Positions 8,448 to 17,583 of a DNA stretch of 64,000 nucleotides are shown in pieces (within the stretch, counting starts at the first letter, position 1; each line of letters begins with the position of its first letter). The notes beneath the pieces are model-generated. The model was given only the letters and a program-made list of their open reading frames with translations, was not told the origin of the DNA and ran no database searches. A program made the position numbers and the translations under genes. Source of the DNA: Candidatus Phycorickettsia trachydisci (lineage in GTDB: Bacteria; Pseudomonadota; Alphaproteobacteria; Rickettsiales; Rickettsiaceae); the NCBI RefSeq assembly GCF_003015145.1, contig NZ_CP027845.1:930001-994000 (forward strand), written 5' to 3'.

Positions 8448-9695
8448 ATGACTAATATCATGAATACTTTGCCAACAAATTCGCCAATTATAAAAGCGGC
8501 AAAAGAAGGAAATGTATCAGCTTTACAAGAACAGTTAAGGCAAAATCCTGAAGATGTAAACATTTGCGATCAAAATGGTTATGCTCTCTTACATCACGTC
8601 ATGCGCCATAAAGAAAAAGCACAAGAATTAATTAACCTTTTATTAGACTTTGGGGCAAATATAGATATTACAGATCAAAAAGGTCGCACCTCTGTAGTAC
8701 ATGCTTTAATATACGATAATCCTTTAGCGCTTAAGACTTTAATAGCGAAAGGTGCCGATATCTTTATCCCTGACCATTTAAAAACAACGCCTATTTTTCA
8801 TGCAACTATCAACCATACAACCCCTAAGATATTAAAAATTTTATTGCAAAATGGAGCGCTTAATCTAGAAAAAGATCCTAGCTGTAAAACATTACTACAT
8901 GATACTTCAGTTACATTAACTAAATATCAATCACAAATGCTCCAAAATGTCTCTGAATACAATTTTCAAAACAATAAAAAGATTTTTTTACTCAGCCAAG
9001 CAGTTAACTACCTAATAGCATATGGACAACCAATTGATATGAAAGATATAAATCTGATCAGTTATCTTACCAATCATTTCAGCACGCTAGCATGTTGCCT
9101 TTCTATCGAAGAACCTTTGATCACCCTATCTACTTTATCGAAGTTGTCACTTACTTTTGCCGAATATATTCAAAATACTCAAGAATTAGATAAGAATAAG
9201 GTAGATATAGTTTTATCGCTAGACCGACTCTTTGAATTTTTACCACCTCATAACCTCCCTCCATTTGTCACAAAAGCCAAAAATGAAGTACTTAAAGAAG
9301 CCGCTAAAAAGGATTATTTTACACAGACAATAGTAAAGACAAAACAAGAGAAGATACACTTATTCCTCGATACAGATCACGAAATGGGTCTATCACAAAA
9401 ATCCTTCTCCTCTCCCTTAAAATCATTACCTAGCTTTATTCAGCATAAATTAGATATTAAAGAGAATTTACCTTCTTTTCTTCAGGAAATGAAACAGCTT
9501 TATTCTGATCTTTTTAATTTAGATCATTTAGATATGTACCAGCATTCCTTTGATAATACCTTGGAAGAAATTGAACAAACAGCCAAACAACTGGAAACAG
9601 ATTTAATGTCTCAAACCTATAACAAATATTTTGAAACAGAATCTTTAGAAATGAGCATATCAGGTAATGTGATAGATGATATTAAACCCGCTTAA
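8448..9695 (+). CDS. Ankyrin repeat protein, 415 aa, paralogue of the preceding gene
   Basis: Four or five ankyrin repeats lie in residues 10-150 (PIIKAAKEGNVSALQEQL, LLLDFGANIDITD, TLIAKGADIFIPD). Residues 170-290 correspond to the non-ankyrin module of the gene at 6453: both have a YLIAYG/YFIVYG stretch, a YLTN-type motif, a (S/V)SIE-(E/K)-P-(L/V)-ITL segment and a D-(K/I)-V(D) helix followed by F-(E/K)-FL. The F-box-like end of the neighbour is absent, and the remaining 120 residues are helical and unrecognised. The two genes therefore came from a duplication followed by divergence or loss of the C-terminus. It has its own promoter 20 bases upstream. A host-directed role is plausible but not shown. 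Confidence 0.8.
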   Translation: MTNIMNTLPTNSPIIKAAKEGNVSALQEQLRQNPEDVNICDQNGYALLHHVMRHKEKAQELINLLLDFGANIDITDQKGRTSVVHALIYDNPLALKTLIAKGADIFIPDHLKTTPIFHATINHTTPKILKILLQNGALNLEKDPSCKTLLHDTSVTLTKYQSQMLQNVSEYNFQNNKKIFLLSQAVNYLIAYGQPIDMKDINLISYLTNHFSTLACCLSIEEPLITLSTLSKLSLTFAEYIQNTQELDKNKVDIVLSLDRLFEFLPPHNLPPFVTKAKNEVLKEAAKKDYFTQTIVKTKQEKIHLFLDTDHEMGLSQKSFSSPLKSLPSFIQHKLDIKENLPSFLQEMKQLYSDLFNLDHLDMYQHSFDNTLEEIEQTAKQLETDLMSQTYNKYFETESLEMSISGNVIDDIKPA

Positions 9696-9742
9696 GTATA
9701 AATTAGTATCAACTTTAAAATTGGATAACTAAATTAACATTC

Positions 9743-11146
9743 TTAAAGATCTTCTTCACTAATATCATTATTTGCCCCTAAAACAGACGAAGCATGTTCG
9801 TCTTTATGTGACACAGAACTGCAGTAAATAACTTGACCATATCCATGCATAGGATCAATTTTGATAGATATTTTATTTCCATTAAGGTCATTATCACAAT
9901 CTGACCTAGGCTCAGTATTAAGAGAATGATTGTTAAATTTAGCGCCTCTTTTACTTTCTAAAGAAATATCTTGATTATAATCATCCAACTCACTTTTTAC
10001 CGAACCACTCTCCTGAGAATTACAATCATTTTTAGAACTTGCTATGCTCCGAGGAGTACTAGACTCAACATCTTCGGAATACTTAGTTAATAGTTTTAAA
10101 TTTTTCGTAGAACGAGTGTATAACACATCAGGTTCTGGACATTCATCTGAGATAACATGGTATATTTCTAAAATATCATCACTACGCAAGTAAATTCCTG
10201 CAATTTGTAGTTTTATAGCAACTACATTGGGATCTACGCCTTGAGTCTTGAGCTCTAAAACTTTTTCATACACATGTTTAATTTGACGAAGTTTTAATGG
10301 TCTTTTAGTTATGATGGGAGATTTTACGGATTGGCTATATGTAAAGTCTTGATCCAACCCTAAAATTCCTCGCAAATCGACCACTCCGCCTGGAGTATCT
10401 TTATCTTCTAAATAATCAAAGGGATATTTTTTAATTAATACTGATTTAACGTTAATTAAAGGTACAGAGCCCGTTTCATATCTTATTCCTATATTTTGAA
10501 CAGGTATCAAGCTCATTAAATTTGATAATTTTTGCTTAACGCTGTAAGATAGATCAAATTGAATTTTGACTACGTCTTCAATTACAAGAGCAACAAATTT
10601 AGGGTTGTATTTGCTCCAGAACTTATTGTTCAAAGACTGAAATCCTAAATATTCTTCCGCTAACCTTCCGCTAGGATCTTCAAATTTAGCAAATCTAACA
10701 ATATAAAGCGCTTTTATTACATCAATAAGGTGATGAGCCTTTTCTATTACATCTAAAGCTCCAGGTCTTCCTCTATGGAACAACAATAAATCTAGAAAAA
10801 GATCCTCTATCCTTTTTTGCATTTCTTTGGTCGGAACTAATTCTGGCTGACCATAAAGATTCAATACAAGATTTACATAACCATGAAATAGAGACTTAAT
10901 CATCATACGGATCGATACATATTCAGTTGGCACATTTGGATCAGCGGATAACTTTTCAGCTATCTTAAGCCAATATTGTGCACGTAGATCTCTTTGCATT
11001 CTTTCATCCGGAAGATCAGGTTCATGTGGATCACTCCATTCAGTCAACCTGTTAAGTTTTTTTATGGCTTTAGCTAATAATTTTGCTTTTCTATAACGAT
11101 TAAAACCATAATGGCCAATCATCTTAAAATCAAATTGGAAAGTCAT
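9743..11146 (-). CDS. Unrecognised protein, member of a tandem paralogous pair (467 aa)
   Basis: I do not recognise this family. The product is clearly related to that of the next gene (11247-12713). Shared blocks are GF-x-RYRKAKLLAKA near the N-terminus, QYWLKIAEKLSAD, VPTEYV, then LNLYGQPELVP-x-KEMQKRI, a central VVAIKLQI and DDILEIY, and a C-terminal (K)IDP-x-HG-x-G-x-x-IYCS. Both end with a short acidic tail (DISEEDL here). The region before the tail, about residues 345-430, is polar, low in conservation and probably disordered. No signal peptide, membrane segment or catalytic motif is visible. I chose the ATG at 11146 rather than the in-frame ATG at 11158 because it makes the N-terminus align without gaps to the paralogue (20 residues each up to RYRK). 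Confidence 0.75.
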   Translation of the reverse strand: MTFQFDFKMIGHYGFNRYRKAKLLAKAIKKLNRLTEWSDPHEPDLPDERMQRDLRAQYWLKIAEKLSADPNVPTEYVSIRMMIKSLFHGYVNLVLNLYGQPELVPTKEMQKRIEDLFLDLLLFHRGRPGALDVIEKAHHLIDVIKALYIVRFAKFEDPSGRLAEEYLGFQSLNNKFWSKYNPKFVALVIEDVVKIQFDLSYSVKQKLSNLMSLIPVQNIGIRYETGSVPLINVKSVLIKKYPFDYLEDKDTPGGVVDLRGILGLDQDFTYSQSVKSPIITKRPLKLRQIKHVYEKVLELKTQGVDPNVVAIKLQIAGIYLRSDDILEIYHVISDECPEPDVLYTRSTKNLKLLTKYSEDVESSTPRSIASSKNDCNSQESGSVKSELDDYNQDISLESKRGAKFNNHSLNTEPRSDCDNDLNGNKISIKIDPMHGYGQVIYCSSVSHKDEHASSVLGANNDISEEDL

Positions 11147-11246
11147 AAATAAAACCAAATTATGTTCATAAAAATCAAAGCATTGTAAGTACTGTTAATA
11201 AAGCAATTCTTGTCGGTATTTGTGACATTGCAACGTTTTTTTCAAA

Positions 11247-12713
11247 TCACAAAAACTCTTCACTCATATCATCGCTTGCCCCTAAGATAGATAAAGCATC
11301 AGGCTCTTTGTGGGATGCAGGACTACAGTAAATCATATGACCCACTCCATGTACAGGATCAATCTTGATAGATACACTCTTTTTAACTGGAGAATTATTG
11401 TGTTGAGTATTAGATCCATCATTAATTTCATCCGAAGCATACATTCTGGTAAAGCTTTTATTGTGAATAGGTGAATTGTTATCGCTTGAGTCGCGTTCAC
11501 GTTTAAGAGAGTCATTTTTAAATCTGTGACTCTTTTTAGCATTTAAACAAATATCCTGGCCATCATCGCTTGAATAACCCTTTGGAGAATTACTTATTAA
11601 AAAATCCTCAAGATGTTTAGGAGTTACTTTATTTTTAGGACTGCTAAGACCACTGGGACTAGTAGGTTTAATATAATCAACAAGCTCTTGTGACAATCCT
11701 AAACTTTTTGTGGAGCGGCTATATAACACATCAGGTTCTGGACATTCTTCTGAAATAACATTGTATATTTCCAAAATATCATCATTACGTAAATAAATTA
11801 CCTCAATTTGTAATTTTATAGCAACTACATTAGGGTCTATACCTTGTGTTTTAAACTCTAGAACCTTTTTATAAATTTCCTTAATCTGACGGAACTTGAT
11901 AGGCTTTTTACTTAGAATCGGAGTTTTTATTGTCTGAGATATCTGTTTATCTATTAAATACTGACTCCCACCTAAAATGCCCCAAGCATTAATTTCTCTA
12001 TCCCAACTAGAGTCATCCTTTACGTAATCAAAAGGATATCTTTTATCAAATATTTTTTTAATATTCACCTCAGGCATAAAACCTTGGTGATATTTCTCGG
12101 CTATGTTTTGGATAGGAATCAATTTTACTAAATTTACTAATCCATCTTTGGCGCTTTCAGGTACATCGAATTTAGTATTAACTATTTTGTCAATCATATT
12201 GTCAATAGCTTCAGGCTTTTCCATATTCAACCTTTTATTGTTTAACGACAGCAATTTTAAATACTCTTTTGATGACTTTTGGCTGTTATCTTCGAGATTA
12301 GCAAACCTAATGATATAAAAAGCCGATATTACGTCAATTAGCTGATGCATCCTCTCAATTGATCCTAGCGATATAGGATTTCCTGTATGCAATAACAACA
12401 AGTCTTGATAAAGATCAGCTATCCTTTTTTGCATTTCTTTAGATGGCACTAATTCTGGCTGACCATAAAGATTGAGAACAAGATTTAAATAACCCTTCTC
12501 CAAAGACTTCATCATGACGCGAACCTTCACATATTCAGTTGGTACACTTTCATCAGCGGATAACTTTTCTGCTATTTTCAGCCAGTATTGGGATTTATGA
12601 AAACATCCATCTGGTTTATTAGCCTTCTCAACAGCTTTAGCTAATAACTTAGCTTTCCTATAACGTGTGAAGCCGTATTTAGATATCAGGCCGATATCAA
12701 ACCAAAAATTCAT
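11247..12713 (-). CDS. Unrecognised protein, member of a tandem paralogous pair (488 aa)
   Basis: Paralogue of the downstream gene at 9743-11146, with conserved N-terminal helical blocks (GFTRYRKAKLLAKA, YWLKIAEKLSAD, LYGQPELVPSKEMQKRI) and a conserved C-terminal segment ending DMSEEFL. Compared with its sister, it lacks about 13 residues after the first helix and has a longer Ser/Asn/Asp-rich disordered segment at about 345-440. Such a pattern, with a folded N-terminal part and a short conserved tail joined by a variable linker, can be seen in secreted effectors, but nothing here proves secretion. The gene follows the ybhR-like permease by 28 bases on the same strand, so it may be read from the efflux operon. 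No function is proposed. Confidence 0.75.
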   Translation of the reverse strand: MNFWFDIGLISKYGFTRYRKAKLLAKAVEKANKPDGCFHKSQYWLKIAEKLSADESVPTEYVKVRVMMKSLEKGYLNLVLNLYGQPELVPSKEMQKRIADLYQDLLLLHTGNPISLGSIERMHQLIDVISAFYIIRFANLEDNSQKSSKEYLKLLSLNNKRLNMEKPEAIDNMIDKIVNTKFDVPESAKDGLVNLVKLIPIQNIAEKYHQGFMPEVNIKKIFDKRYPFDYVKDDSSWDREINAWGILGGSQYLIDKQISQTIKTPILSKKPIKFRQIKEIYKKVLEFKTQGIDPNVVAIKLQIEVIYLRNDDILEIYNVISEECPEPDVLYSRSTKSLGLSQELVDYIKPTSPSGLSSPKNKVTPKHLEDFLISNSPKGYSSDDGQDICLNAKKSHRFKNDSLKRERDSSDNNSPIHNKSFTRMYASDEINDGSNTQHNNSPVKKSVSIKIDPVHGVGHMIYCSPASHKEPDALSILGASDDMSEEFL

Positions 12714-12741
12714 AAAAATTATATTTTTAAATACCCAAACT

Positions 12742-13839
12742 TCACTCTAAACGCTTCGTAAAAGTATATACCGCTAGACTCATCGTAATACAACCAATGA
12801 CTATAAAAGGCCAAGCATTTGACATCACTTCCACAAAAGACATATTTTTCAAAAATAACCCCTTGAGTATGGTAACGCCGTGTCGCAAAGGATTAAACCA
12901 TACAATATGCTGCAACCAATCCGGCATATTTTCTATTGGGGAAGCATATCCGGATAAGCTAACTGAAGGCACGAAAAAAATAAAATTAGCTGAAATAGCT
13001 TGCTGCTGCGTTCGTGCTAAAGATGAGATAAAAAGTCCAATACCCACAACTGAAGCAGTAAAAAGTATGAGCGCAAACACTAACAACAAAAATGATCCTC
13101 TAAATGGAATACCATATAAAAAAACACCCACAAACCAAAGTAACAAACCTTCACCAAGGCCTACCATAAGAGCAGGTATTGTTTTACCTATTAAGATTTC
13201 ATAAGGCAACAAAGGTGATACTAATATCTGATCAAAAGTACCAGACTCTCTTTCTCTAGCAATAGAGAGTGCAGTAATTACCAAGGTAATTAACATTGAT
13301 AAAATACCTACCACACAAGGGTATGTAGACCACAAATGTAATAAATTCGGATTGAACCAATTTATAACATCCATATTCACAATTTGTTTAGAAGGGTCAA
13401 TTTCTAGTAAATAATTTTCCACTATGTTCGATATATAACCGTAAACAATTTGAGAGGCATTAGACCTTCGCCCATCCAATATGGTTTGAATATCAGCCGT
13501 TTGGCCAGATTCGATTCTCCTGGAAAATTCCTCATCTATTCTAATTGCCACAATTGCTTTCTGTTCATCAATGGCATCCTTTACTTCATACAAATTGTTT
13601 GCATAAATTACATCAGAAAAATGGGGAGATGCACTGATTCTTTGAATTATCTCATTACTGTGATGGCCCATATCTTGATTGAAAATCATAATGGAAATAT
13701 TTTTGACATCCAAAGTAGCTGCAAATGAAAAAAAGCATAGTTGCATAAAAGTAGGACTGAACAGAACAATGAGCCTTTTGTAATCCTGAAATAGACTAAA
13801 CAATTCTTTAAGTATCAAAGCTTTAATGCGCTGAATCAT
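12742..13839 (-). CDS. ybhR: ABC-2 type efflux permease, YbhR-like
   Basis: Inner-membrane permease of a drug/ion-type ABC exporter, 365 residues (E. coli YbhR is 368). One membrane segment lies near residues 22-42 and is followed by a large extracytoplasmic loop (to about 165). Five more segments are clustered in the C-terminal half (LSMLITLVITALSIARERE, GEGLLLWFVGVFLYGIPF, LLLVFALILFTASVVGIGLF and others). The cytoplasmic motif ARERESGTFDQILVSPL, the ABC-2 coupling signature, is intact. It overlaps the neighbouring permease gene by 4 bases and is the last member of the G-F-S-R operon. The substrate cannot be told from sequence. Confidence 0.9.
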   Translation of the reverse strand: MIQRIKALILKELFSLFQDYKRLIVLFSPTFMQLCFFSFAATLDVKNISIMIFNQDMGHHSNEIIQRISASPHFSDVIYANNLYEVKDAIDEQKAIVAIRIDEEFSRRIESGQTADIQTILDGRRSNASQIVYGYISNIVENYLLEIDPSKQIVNMDVINWFNPNLLHLWSTYPCVVGILSMLITLVITALSIARERESGTFDQILVSPLLPYEILIGKTIPALMVGLGEGLLLWFVGVFLYGIPFRGSFLLLVFALILFTASVVGIGLFISSLARTQQQAISANFIFFVPSVSLSGYASPIENMPDWLQHIVWFNPLRHGVTILKGLFLKNMSFVEVMSNAWPFIVIGCITMSLAVYTFTKRLE

Positions 13840-14948
13840 ATGTCTAACCTTTTAACCGTTGTTTTAGCAGTAAATATGAAAAAAACTACTCCCAAAATCA
13901 GCATCATCAGATTTGCCCACATCAGCAATGACCATATATTTCCCGCTAAAAATATAGTCTGCAAAGATGTAACAAAGTACCTAGCTGGCACTATGTATGT
14001 AGCAGCTTTAACATGAAATGGCATACCAGAAATTTCGAACATAAAACCCGAAAGCATAAAAGATGGTTGAAAACCTGTAATAAAAGCAATTTGCGCTGCT
14101 AAAAACTGATCTTTTGTTACGGATGATATGAGCAAACCTTGCCCTAGCGCGGGTAATAAAAATACAGCTGAGCAAAAAAGTAATATTAAAAATGATCCTT
14201 CAAAAGGCACTTCATACCACAGCGTTGCTACGATAAAACAAATCATCATAGAACACAGCCCAAGTACAAAATAAGGTATTAATTTTCCTAAAATGAGATG
14301 ATAAATTGTAACTGGAGTTGAAAGTAAACTTTCCATCGTACCCCTATCCCATTCTCTTGCAATTACAAGAGCAGTAAGCAAGGTACCTATCAAAGTCATC
14401 ACAACCGCTATCGATCCAGGTACAACTCCGTTTCTACTTTTGAGCTCAGAATTATACCAATACCGTGGCTCTAAAGTTATCAGGGGTTCTTTGGTAGCTA
14501 AGCCCTTGTTAATAGCTCTATAACTCAACCAATTTTGCATAAGACTACTCACATATTCCTGCAACAAAGAAGCAACATTAGGCTCAGTGCCATCTGCTAT
14601 AAGCTGTATGGGAAGAATGGATTCTTGAGAATTTAGAGAAGCCGTGAAACCTTCGGGTATTGTTACTATACCCTTAATTTTTCCTACAATAAGTAAATCT
14701 TCAAACTCTCTTTTATCGTGACCTATAATTGGATCAACAAAACGAGAATCAGCAAAAGAGACCAAGAGAGATGACGTATCAGCTGCATTATCATAAGAAA
14801 TCAATCCTATTCTAATGCGATTGCTATCAAAATTAACGCCATATCCATACATAATAAGTAAAATTAATGGCAAGATAAAAGCGATTACGATAGAGCTTGG
14901 ATCTCTAAGAATTTGAGCCGTTTCTTTTTTAATTAAAGCTTTTAACAT
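13836..14948 (-). CDS. ybhS: ABC-2 type efflux permease, YbhS-like
   Basis: Second permease of the exporter, 370 residues (E. coli YbhS is 377). The N-terminus KKETAQILRDPSSIVIAF, then LLIMYGYGVNFDSNRIRIGL, is strongly YbhS-like. A large loop follows up to about residue 175, then five membrane segments. The motif AREWDRGTMESLLSTPV and the late IVPARYFVTSLQTIFLAGN are family hallmarks. The gene overlaps the ATPase gene by 20 bases and the ybhR-like gene by 4 bases, so the subunits are made together. The two permeases presumably form a heterodimer. Confidence 0.92.
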   Translation of the reverse strand: MLKALIKKETAQILRDPSSIVIAFILPLILLIMYGYGVNFDSNRIRIGLISYDNAADTSSLLVSFADSRFVDPIIGHDKREFEDLLIVGKIKGIVTIPEGFTASLNSQESILPIQLIADGTEPNVASLLQEYVSSLMQNWLSYRAINKGLATKEPLITLEPRYWYNSELKSRNGVVPGSIAVVMTLIGTLLTALVIAREWDRGTMESLLSTPVTIYHLILGKLIPYFVLGLCSMMICFIVATLWYEVPFEGSFLILLFCSAVFLLPALGQGLLISSVTKDQFLAAQIAFITGFQPSFMLSGFMFEISGMPFHVKAATYIVPARYFVTSLQTIFLAGNIWSLLMWANLMMLILGVVFFIFTAKTTVKRLDI

Positions 14949-16623
14949 TGTCGGCCTTTTGAATTAAATGTATAAATGCATCTTCTAGGGTAGGATTTGG
15001 CGAACTTTGAGAAATCGCAAGCCTTTTTAAGTCATCAGGCGTACCTGTTGCGATATTTTCTCCCTTGTAAATAAGCGCTATCCGGTCACAATACTCTGCT
15101 TCATCCATAAAGTGCGTCGTAACCATTATTGTCATGCCCTTAGCAGTCATACTGTTAATATGAACCCAAAACTCCCTTCTGGTAATAGGATCAACTCCTG
15201 AAGTTGGCTCATCCAAAAACAATACATCAGGTTGATGCATCACTGCGCAGCTAAGAGCAAGCCGTTGCTTAAATCCCAAAGGCAAAATACTGGCTCTAGT
15301 ATTTAGATAAGGTGTAAGGTTGAAAATTTGTATCATCAGGTCTATTTCATGTTTTTGATGCTCTCCCGCTAAACCATATACACCCGAGAAGAATTGTAAA
15401 TTTTGTAATACTGTTAAGTTTCCATATAAAGAAAACTTCTGAGCCATATAACCTATCTTTGAACGAGCACTAGATGCCATATGCCTTAAATCAATACCCT
15501 TAATAAAGGCATTACCTTGAGTCGGATTTAACAATCCACACATCATTTTAAAAGTAGTCGATTTACCCGCTCCATTAGGTCCTAACAATCCGAAAATTTC
15601 CCCTCTCTTAATTTGAAAAGTATTGTTTTTGACCGCAATAAAATCACCAAATTTTTTATTCAGATTTTGAGCATCAATAATAGGCTTATCATCAAATGGC
15701 TTTACATCAAGTTCATCAGCTAAAACTGATGTCTTATAAGGTATTCCCCCTAACAAATCAATAAATGCATCTCCAAAGCAAGGTGCAACATTTTTATATT
15801 CACCTGATAAATTTCCTTTACTCAGTAAACGGATATTAGACCCTTCTATTATGCCATCAATAATCTCATCACCTTTTAAAAGATCCATTAATACTTTACG
15901 TTTTTGACTATCTGCAATACCGCTTAAATGCCATACTCTACCCTCAACTCTTTTAAGTAAATCATGAGGCCTGCCATCATAAAGTTTTTTACCTTCATGT
16001 AATAACACCACAGAATCACATTTTTCCGCCTCATCTAAGTAGGACGTAGACCATACAACTGCAATACCTTGGGCTATAAGGTCTTGTACCATCTGCCATA
16101 AATGACGTCTTGATATAGGATCAACTCCAACACCTGGCTCGTCTAAAAAAAGAATTTTTGGCGCTCCTAAAAGCACGCATGCAAGCCCCAGCTTTTGTTT
16201 CATTCCTCCCGATATATTACTAACAAGCCTTGTTGGAAAATTTTCTAAATCTGTTAATTGAAGTAATTCTTTAAATTTTTTATCCTTTTGTTCCTGACTT
16301 AATTTCCTTAAACTGCCATATAATTCAAGATTTTCTATTATGCTTAAATCCTCATATAAACCAAATTTTTGAGGCATATAGCCAGAGATAGCATGAATCT
16401 TATTAGCCTGCGTTTTTGTATCAAAAGATGCTATTTCAATCGTACCCGATGTAGGATGCATTAACCCAACAAGAAGTCGCATCAATGTTGTTTTACCAGC
16501 GCCATCTGGCCCCACAATACCCATTATTTGACCAGGCATAATTTCTAAAGAAATATTGTCTAACGCTAATCTGTTGCCAAAAGATTTAGTTAAATTTCTA
16601 ACTACAGCTATCGGGTTATTCAT
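14929..16623 (-). CDS. ybhF: Fused double ABC-transporter ATPase, YbhF-like
   Basis: A 564-residue protein with two complete ATP-binding cassettes in one chain (E. coli YbhF is 578). Cassette 1: Walker A GPDGAGKTT (about residue 38), Q-loop MPQKFGLYEDLS, signature ISGGMKQKLGLA, Walker B ILFLDEPGVGVDP. Cassette 2 (from about 315): Walker A GPNGAGKST, Q-loop MAQKFSLYGNLT, signature LPLGFKQRLALS, Walker B VLFLDEPTSGVDP and H-loop TTHFMDEAEYCD. The second signature is degenerate (LPLGFKQ for LSGGQ), and in cassette 1 the H-loop reads STSYLDEAE without the histidine. One site may therefore be catalytically weak, as is common in asymmetric ABC exporters. It overlaps ybhG by 8 bases. Confidence 0.93.
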   Translation of the reverse strand: MNNPIAVVRNLTKSFGNRLALDNISLEIMPGQIMGIVGPDGAGKTTLMRLLVGLMHPTSGTIEIASFDTKTQANKIHAISGYMPQKFGLYEDLSIIENLELYGSLRKLSQEQKDKKFKELLQLTDLENFPTRLVSNISGGMKQKLGLACVLLGAPKILFLDEPGVGVDPISRRHLWQMVQDLIAQGIAVVWSTSYLDEAEKCDSVVLLHEGKKLYDGRPHDLLKRVEGRVWHLSGIADSQKRKVLMDLLKGDEIIDGIIEGSNIRLLSKGNLSGEYKNVAPCFGDAFIDLLGGIPYKTSVLADELDVKPFDDKPIIDAQNLNKKFGDFIAVKNNTFQIKRGEIFGLLGPNGAGKSTTFKMMCGLLNPTQGNAFIKGIDLRHMASSARSKIGYMAQKFSLYGNLTVLQNLQFFSGVYGLAGEHQKHEIDLMIQIFNLTPYLNTRASILPLGFKQRLALSCAVMHQPDVLFLDEPTSGVDPITRREFWVHINSMTAKGMTIMVTTHFMDEAEYCDRIALIYKGENIATGTPDDLKRLAISQSSPNPTLEDAFIHLIQKADNVKSFN

Positions 16624-17434
16624 GTTTCTGCTTAGGAATTTTTATAGTTACCGGCATACCATGCTTTAATTGGCTATCAGCGTTATTCACTACTACCCGT
16701 AAACGATATACTAAACTTGTTCGCAATTCTGGAGTTTCAACACTTTTGGGAGTAAATTCTGCTTGAGGGGAAATAAATCCAATTTGTCCCGAATAATTTT
16801 TATTTGAATCAGTCTTAATTACCACTTTTTGACCAATATAGATATTGCCCAGATTAGGTTCATCAATATAAGTTCTTACTAATACAGGATTTCCTAAAGA
16901 GAGGGTGTATACAGGAGAACCAGCTAAAACTATTGAACCTTTTTCTTTAATTCTCGTTATAACGATACCATCCTCTAATGCAATAAGCTGAGTATCTGAC
17001 AGGTTCAAATTAGACTGATTTAGAGCTGCCTGAGCTATATCCCTCTGAGCTTTAGCCTTATTAAAGTAATCTTGGGTATCATTGTAATCTTTTTGCGAAC
17101 CAGATTTCTGCGCCAACAACTCTTTTTGTCGATTATAACTTCTTTCAGCCTCTTCTAAATTTGCAATACTGCTAGCAAGTTGTGCTTTTTTCAATTCAAG
17201 ATCAATATCATAAGGAAGATTATCTAAAACAGCCATAACATCACCTTTTTTCACCTTATCCCCTTCATCAAACTTTAAATCCATGATTTTGCCTGGTACA
17301 GCGAAACTAAGAACTACATCCCTAACATCCACATTACCGTATAGAATGATGTTTGGATCACGATATGTTAACTTCAAAAAATAAAAAATCCCCGCCGTAA
17401 CTACTATAAAAAAAAGAATAAATTTTTTAATCAT
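16616..17434 (-). CDS. ybhG: HlyD-family membrane fusion protein, YbhG-like
   Basis: Periplasmic adaptor that would connect the ABC exporter to the outer membrane. The 272 residues include an N-terminal membrane anchor (FILFFIVVTAGIFYFL) and a lipoyl/barrel half-motif VLSFAVPGKIMDLKFDEGDKV with KKGDVMAVLDN. A coiled-coil hairpin lies at about 75-145, and the second barrel half starts at ALEDGIVITRIKEKGS. It is shorter than E. coli YbhG (332), mostly in the coiled coil. It is the first gene of the operon (G-F-S-R, same order as E. coli). A short palindrome lies just upstream at 17445-17462. The TetR-type regulator CecR that controls this operon in E. coli is not in the window. Confidence 0.9.
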   Translation of the reverse strand: MIKKFILFFIVVTAGIFYFLKLTYRDPNIILYGNVDVRDVVLSFAVPGKIMDLKFDEGDKVKKGDVMAVLDNLPYDIDLELKKAQLASSIANLEEAERSYNRQKELLAQKSGSQKDYNDTQDYFNKAKAQRDIAQAALNQSNLNLSDTQLIALEDGIVITRIKEKGSIVLAGSPVYTLSLGNPVLVRTYIDEPNLGNIYIGQKVVIKTDSNKNYSGQIGFISPQAEFTPKSVETPELRTSLVYRLRVVVNNADSQLKHGMPVTIKIPKQKHE

Positions 17435-17444
17435 AAAACTTTCC

Positions 17445-17462
17445 TAAGATATGCTTATCTTA
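17445..17462. promoter_or_regulatory. Inverted repeat upstream of the efflux operon
   Basis: TAAGATA and TATCTTA form a perfect 7-base dyad with a four-base centre, 11 bases before the ybhG start codon. It could be a repressor operator or a leader hairpin that hides the ribosome binding site. Neither role is shown. Confidence 0.4.
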
Positions 17463-17583
17463 AGGCATCTTAACACCGATATTTTGGGTACATCAGAATA
17501 ATTAGATTTTAATCTCTATATTTTGCTTATATAGGGGGAAAAGGTGACACTATGGGCAACTTTCTCTTATCTCAAGAATGCTG

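Noticed and set aside
12797-13204. 135-codon plus-strand frame
   Set aside because: Lies wholly antisense to the YbhR-like permease, whose motifs are clear.
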